From NCBI GenBank assembly GCA_964457365.1, contig CAYWFP010000122.1, forward strand, positions 1 to 9,514: 9,514 bases of DNA, in the 5' to 3' direction. The DNA is from CAYWFP01 sp964457365 (GTDB lineage: Bacteria > Planctomycetota > SZUA-567). The first letter of the stretch is position 1; each line of letters opens with the position of its first letter. A program made the position numbers and the translations under genes. The notes under the pieces were generated by a model. That model had not been told where the DNA came from and searched no databases. It was given only the letters and a program-made list of their open reading frames with translations. Of this stretch, positions 5,876 to 9,514 are shown piece after piece.

Positions 5876-8233
5876 ATGGTTAAGGACGCGTTCGTTCATC
5901 TTCACGTCCATACACACTACTCCATACTCGATAGCGCCTGCCAGATAGAGCCACTTATCGATTGCGTGGACAACCTGGGGATGACGGCGGTAGCTATAAC
6001 GGATTCCGGAGTAATGTATGGCGTGATCGATTTTTACAATAAAGCCATAAAGAAAGAGATTAAACCAATCATCGGCTTCGAAGCGAATGTCGTGGAGTGC
6101 TTGACCGACCAGGAAAATGTCAATCAATCCGCCTGCCATCTGACTTTGCTTGCCCGGAACCTCGAAGGCTACCGAAATCTTTCACGTTTATGCACAGCCG
6201 GTTTTCTGGACGGATTCGACGGCATTCCGCGCATTGATAAAGGCTTGATCAGCAAGCATCACGAAGGTCTCATCGTACTCTCGGGAGGGTATGATAGCGA
6301 AATTGTGCGGCATCTTCTCGATAATCGCATGGATGAAGCCGAGAGGGTTGCGCGGCAATATATGGAGATTTGCAGCCATGACTGCTTCTTTCTTGAAGCG
6401 CAGAACGACGGGCTTCCAGGACAAGATCGAATCATCGATATGCTTGATGCTCTATCACGGAAGACCAACATACCCGTAGTGGCAACCTCTGACGTTCGTG
6501 GCTTAACACCCGAGCATGCAAGAACGCTTGGCATACTTCATTGCCTCAAATATGGGAATCGGTTCCGTGATGATGATATGGAGAAGAATTTTGGTCAGCG
6601 TTATCTTCGGAGCGCCGAGGATATGCGCTTGACCTTTAAGGGCCACAGCGACTGGTGTGATCGTACGCTAGATATCGCCGAGCAGTGCATGTTCAATCTA
6701 CAGGATCTGCACATGGATAAGCACGGCATCGAGCAGAAGTTCCACCTGCCGATAATCGTTTCCTCTGAAGGCGGTTCACCCGAAGAGGTTTTGCGCCAGC
6801 GATGTATTGATGGACTGCTTGGTCGCTATGGCGAACCACTGCCCGATACCGTGATCGCACGCTACGAGCACGAACTCAAGGTGATTGAACAGATGGGATT
6901 CTCCTCCTACTTCCTCATGATCGGTGATATTGTCCAATATGCCAGGGAAAACGGGATCTGGATCGGTCCTGGGCGGGGTTCAACAGCCGGCTCGATAATA
7001 GCTTACGCAATGGGAATTACGGATATCGATCCTTTGAAATATGGATTGATATTTGAGCGATTCCTGAATGAGTGTCGCGACGAGATGCCTGATATCGACA
7101 TCGACTACGCTAGGGATCGTCGACAGGAAGTGGTTGACTTCATCTTTCAACGATTTGGGGCTAACCAGAGTTCGCAGATCGTTACCTTCGGAAGAACCAC
7201 TTTTCGATCCGCGGTGCGTGATGTTGGTCGAGTACTGGGAGTGTCATCACGCAAAATAGAAGCAATACTCAATACTATTCCTGATATTCTGCAAGGAAGG
7301 CGCAATAAAAGTTGCCTCGAAAGTGTGATGGAACAGAGTTCCGGCCTGAAGGAGTTTTATGATAAGGCTCCGCAGGTGCAAGAACTCTTGTACTTGGCCG
7401 CAGAGATTGACGGTCTGATTCGTCAAACCGGCATTCACGCAGCAGGAGTGCTCGTCAGTGACCGGCCGCTCATAGACCATTACGGCCCATTGGCAAAACG
7501 TGGCGATAATACCTTCTTCCAGTATGATATGAGGAAAATCGAAATGCTGGGGTTGTGCAAAGTGGATGTCTTGGGGCTTGAGACGCTGATGCTGCTGAAG
7601 AGAGCAGAAGAGGTCATCCGACAGAATGCCGGTAATGAGATCGACGTCAATAACGTGTCACTGGATGACACGGCTACTTACGAGATGCTCGCACGAGGTG
7701 ACACCGAGGGCGTGTTCCAGTTCCAAAGCGAGGGCTTTCGGAATCTTCTGTCCAGCCTTAAACCCGACCGATTCGAAGATTTGATCGCTGCTGTGGCTAT
7801 GTTCCGTCCTGGAACGATGGAGTTCATTGATCCGTATATCGCGCGTAAACACGGGCGTGAGGAGGTTGTCTACCAGCACCCACTGATGGAGCCGATTCTT
7901 GCCGAGACCTTCGGGCTTATAATCTATCAGGAGCAGGCGCAGGTCGTGGCCAACCAACTAGCACACTTCAGCTTATCGGAGGGGGACCTGATGCGACGGG
8001 CGATGAGCAAAAAGATCCCCGAGGTCCTGCAGGACTACAGACAGAAATTTGCCAAGCAGGCGCATGATACTGTCGGCGTGAATGTCGCGGAGAATATTTT
8101 CGACTCTATCGAAACGTGCGCAACCTTGCTGTTCAATAAATCGCATTCGGCCTGTTACGCACTGATAGCATACCGGTGTGCTTATCTTAAATGTCATTTC
8201 CCGGCTGAATATGCAGAGGTATTTTATGAATAA
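5876..8233 (+). CDS. Short DnaE-like DNA polymerase III alpha subunit (PHP plus polymerase core only)
   Basis: ATG 5876 follows GCGGAGGA by 5 nt; an in-frame ATG at 5750 would bury 42 codons in the upstream gene. The 785-aa product aligns by eye with the first two thirds of bacterial PolIII alpha. The PHP domain spans residues 1 to about 270 (HLHVHTHYS at 8-16). The palm and thumb carry GPGRGSTAGS (364-373), PDIDIDY with Asp406 and Asp408, and KVDVLGL with Asp564, so the three catalytic aspartates are present. The fingers end with FNKSHSACYALIAYR (from 753). The protein stops 27 residues after FNKSHS, whereas family members continue for some 350-400 residues with the HhH region, clamp-binding motif, OB fold and tau-binding domain. 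The PHP site has Ser44 where DHG is usual, Gly138 for the Cys of LSGC, and Arg208 for the His of D-x-H, so proofreading or phosphatase activity is unlikely. This is probably an accessory polymerase, not the replicative one. Confidence 0.88.
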   Translation: MVKDAFVHLHVHTHYSILDSACQIEPLIDCVDNLGMTAVAITDSGVMYGVIDFYNKAIKKEIKPIIGFEANVVECLTDQENVNQSACHLTLLARNLEGYRNLSRLCTAGFLDGFDGIPRIDKGLISKHHEGLIVLSGGYDSEIVRHLLDNRMDEAERVARQYMEICSHDCFFLEAQNDGLPGQDRIIDMLDALSRKTNIPVVATSDVRGLTPEHARTLGILHCLKYGNRFRDDDMEKNFGQRYLRSAEDMRLTFKGHSDWCDRTLDIAEQCMFNLQDLHMDKHGIEQKFHLPIIVSSEGGSPEEVLRQRCIDGLLGRYGEPLPDTVIARYEHELKVIEQMGFSSYFLMIGDIVQYARENGIWIGPGRGSTAGSIIAYAMGITDIDPLKYGLIFERFLNECRDEMPDIDIDYARDRRQEVVDFIFQRFGANQSSQIVTFGRTTFRSAVRDVGRVLGVSSRKIEAILNTIPDILQGRRNKSCLESVMEQSSGLKEFYDKAPQVQELLYLAAEIDGLIRQTGIHAAGVLVSDRPLIDHYGPLAKRGDNTFFQYDMRKIEMLGLCKVDVLGLETLMLLKRAEEVIRQNAGNEIDVNNVSLDDTATYEMLARGDTEGVFQFQSEGFRNLLSSLKPDRFEDLIAAVAMFRPGTMEFIDPYIARKHGREEVVYQHPLMEPILAETFGLIIYQEQAQVVANQLAHFSLSEGDLMRRAMSKKIPEVLQDYRQKFAKQAHDTVGVNVAENIFDSIETCATLLFNKSHSACYALIAYRCAYLKCHFPAEYAEVFYE

Positions 8234-8282
8234 AGGCTTGGATATATATTGCAAATAGCGGAACTATTTTCGGAGAAATGAC

Positions 8283-8594
8283 ATGTTAACAGCGACTCTC
8301 AAAGCATTTGTCGAAGAGCAGAACTGGATTTTTGCCAAAACATATGCAGATACGTGGCCCCACGAGTATATCGTGCGGGATAAGGTCGACGAGAATCTTT
8401 TCGTCAAACTTGTTGAACACATTCGCAAGCATGGATATGAAGGAAAGTTCTATAAGAAGACAATTGTCTATTTCGACGCTGATGGCATGACTTATTGGAC
8501 CATGGGAGCACCAATAGAAGATACTGTGATAATTAATCGGTGCCGCAAGGAACAAACTTACGAAGAGCGTGAACGAAATGATACTTTGCCATAG
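8283..8594 (+). CDS. Small conserved protein of unknown function, last gene of the operon
   Basis: ATG 8283 has GGAGAA at 8272-8277 with a 5-nt spacer and lies 49 nt after the polymerase stop. The 103-aa product is soluble in appearance: a helical N-terminus (LKAFVEEQNWIFAKTY, 6-21), then WPHEYIVRDKVDENLFVKL (25-43), HIRKHGYEGKFY (46-57) and YWTMGAPIEDTVIINR (70-85). The WPHEYIVR, GY.GKFY, YWTMGAP and IINR blocks look conserved. From memory, they recur in small stand-alone proteins across many bacteria, often in accessory regions, but I know no function. There is no catalytic motif I would name. Co-orientation and spacing place it in the same transcript as the polymerase, and the hairpin just after it supports this being the operon's end. 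It could equally be a passenger gene. Confidence 0.8.
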   Translation: MLTATLKAFVEEQNWIFAKTYADTWPHEYIVRDKVDENLFVKLVEHIRKHGYEGKFYKKTIVYFDADGMTYWTMGAPIEDTVIINRCRKEQTYEERERNDTLP

Positions 8595-8597
8595 GAT

Positions 8598-8625
8598 AAG
8601 CCTGCGCACATAGCGCATGGGGCTT
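8598..8625 (+). terminator. Hairpin after the last operon gene, candidate terminator
   Basis: A perfect inner stem TGCGC/GCGCA (8603-8607 and 8613-8617) with loop ACATA is extended by outer arms AAGCC (8598-8602) and GGCTT (8621-8625), with TGG bulged on the right. It begins four bases after the TAG of the last gene. The following bases (CTTATTGTC) are only moderately T-rich, so intrinsic termination may be weak. Confidence 0.45.
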
Positions 8626-8644
8626 CTTATTGTCAATACCCAAG

Positions 8645-8670
8645 AAAAAGGCCCGGAGCGCACCCTTTTT
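8645..8670. terminator. A-tract/T-tract hairpin, possible bidirectional terminator
   Basis: AAAAAGG (8645-8651) and CCTTTTT (8664-8670) are perfect inverted arms around a 12-base GC-rich loop. The arrangement of an A-run on one side and a T-run on the other is typical of bidirectional terminators, but the GC part of the stem is only two pairs, so this is weak. It lies between the operon and the IS66 end. Confidence 0.25.
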
Positions 8671-8690
8671 CCGACGCCCGTAGGGAATAC

Positions 8691-9514
8691 GTAACCGTCC
8701 GGTGAAGTACACCCTTGACGTGCGGCATTCTTTTGACCGGTTGAGGCGATGGAGAAGCGGATCGAGGGCGGGCTATTCGGGAGAGGCGTCGGGGCGGCCG
8801 TGCTCGCGCTTCCAGACGTCGGGAAGGAATTGGTCGAGCCGGCTGAGCGGCGTCTGGGCGATGCGCTCCAGCACGTCCTTCATGTAGGCCCAGAGGTCGA
8901 GACCGTGCAGTTTCGCCGAGTAGAGCACGCTCGTCAGGATCGCTCCGGTCTCGCCGCCCCGGTCGCTGCCCAGAAAGAGCCAGTTCTTCCGCCCCACCGC
9001 GATGTGGCGCATGGCGTGCTCGGCGAAGTTGTTGTCGATCTCCAGATCCCCGTCCTCGACGTAGCGGTTCAGCGCCGCCCAGTTCGAGCGCGCATAGCGG
9101 ATCGCCTGCCCGACGGGGCTCTTGGGCAGCACGGCCGCCTCCTGCCCGGTCAGCCACGCGTCGAAGCTTGCGAGGATCCCGACCGACTTCGCCTGGCGCA
9201 ACTCGTTCCGCTTCGCGACCAGAAGCGCGCGGCGCTCGTCCTCGCCGAGACCGGCGCCGGCTTCCCCGGCATACGCCTTGGCCTCGCGCTCGACGTCGTA
9301 GAGCCGCTTGATCCACGCCATCGCCGCGAGCGCAATCTCGGGCTGCACGGATTTCGCCTCGTCGAACTTGCGCCGCGCGTGCGCCCAGCACGCCACCTCC
9401 TTCACGGTGTGCCCCGCGAAGATCGCATCGTACCCGGCATAGGCGTCCGCTTGCAGATATCCCGAGAAGCCGGCGAGAAATTGCATCGGCCCGTCGCGGC
9501 TGCGGCTGGGCGTG
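8691..9514 (-). mobile_element. IS66-family insertion element, one end, running off the right edge
   Basis: The element is recognised from its TnpC transposase. The outer end is placed at GTAACCGTCCGGTGAAG (8691-8707) because IS66 elements begin with GTAA, and this position is 82 bases outside the tnpC stop, the usual layout. GC content rises sharply from about here to the window end. IS66 elements make 8-bp target duplications; the left copy would be GGGAATAC (8683-8690). The other end, tnpA and tnpB are outside the window. The exact boundary is inferred from this pattern only. Confidence 0.7.
8773..9514 (-). CDS. tnpC: IS66 transposase TnpC, C-terminal part
   Basis: The frame stays open to the right edge, so the N-terminus is missing; about 247 residues are visible. 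Diagnostic IS66 blocks are LQADAYAGYDAIF (with a catalytic Asp), VACWAHARRKFDEA, the DLEIDNNFAEHAMR motif carrying the catalytic Glu, GRKNWLFLGSDRGGE and a helical tail ending DVWKREHGRPDASPE. TnpC is the DDE transposase of IS66-type elements and normally works with TnpA and TnpB encoded upstream in the same element. Nothing visible is broken, so the gene may be intact outside the window. Codon use is strongly GC-rich in third positions, unlike the plus-strand operon next to it. It points towards that operon, convergent with it, with the two hairpins in between. Confidence 0.93.
   Translation of the reverse strand, partial: TPSRSRDGPMQFLAGFSGYLQADAYAGYDAIFAGHTVKEVACWAHARRKFDEAKSVQPEIALAAMAWIKRLYDVEREAKAYAGEAGAGLGEDERRALLVAKRNELRQAKSVGILASFDAWLTGQEAAVLPKSPVGQAIRYARSNWAALNRYVEDGDLEIDNNFAEHAMRHIAVGRKNWLFLGSDRGGETGAILTSVLYSAKLHGLDLWAYMKDVLERIAQTPLSRLDQFLPDVWKREHGRPDASPE

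Noticed and set aside
8234..8282. The polymerase gene was cut short by the IS66 insertion
   Set aside because: The stop codon is about 450 bases before the IS66 end and an intact gene with its own RBS lies between. The frame after the stop shows no DnaE-like residues.
8633..9391. Long minus-strand frame overlapping tnpC
   Set aside because: It is an Arg/Ala-rich frame of the kind found opposite or beside GC-rich coding sequence, and the tnpC frame has all IS66 motifs.
1..9514. CRISPR array, tRNA or rRNA genes, or retron-like RNA
   Set aside because: No regularly spaced repeats, cloverleaf-like segments or conserved rRNA stretches were seen, and there is no reverse transcriptase or Cas-like gene.

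Overview
This is a bacterial accessory region: a run of unusual genes between two transposon fragments. The organism cannot be named from the sequence. A DnaE-family polymerase, good Shine-Dalgarno sites, IS66- and IS1595-type genes and a moderate base composition in the centre fit a bacterium, perhaps a proteobacterium. The right-hand IS66 segment is clearly more GC-rich than the core, which suggests a mosaic origin.

Layout. Bases 1-141 hold the last 46 codons of an integrase-like (DDE) transposase. On the minus strand, 167-1466 carries an IS1595/ISXO2-like protein that lacks recognisable catalytic residues. It is followed, in transcription order, by a possible 37-codon micro-gene and a small GIY-YIG protein. 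The junctions are overlapping (TTGA, then ATGA), so these genes look translationally coupled. About 200 bases (1467-1665) separate this group from a plus-strand group and contain a dyad with an embedded direct repeat.

The plus-strand group (1666-8594) has six co-directional genes with short gaps or overlaps: (1) a 102-aa His-rich protein of unknown function; (2) a 401-aa DUF6745-like protein; (3) a 301-aa PD-(D/E)XK nuclease-like protein; (4) a 563-aa metallo-beta-lactamase/beta-CASP nuclease resembling RNase J or SNM1; (5) a 785-aa DnaE-like polymerase that keeps the polymerase catalytic aspartates but has no clamp-binding, OB-fold or tau-binding region and has lost several PHP metal ligands; (6) a 103-aa protein of unknown function. 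A hairpin follows, then the end of an IS66-family element (from about 8691) that runs off the right edge with the C-terminal part of its transposase TnpC.

Working idea (inference): two predicted nucleases plus a stripped-down replicative-type polymerase in one apparent operon, next to mobile elements, could form a DNA-end-processing and gap-filling module, acting in repair or in defence against phage or plasmids. I do not recognise this combination as a named system. Whether the genes belong together must be settled by conserved-neighbourhood comparison.
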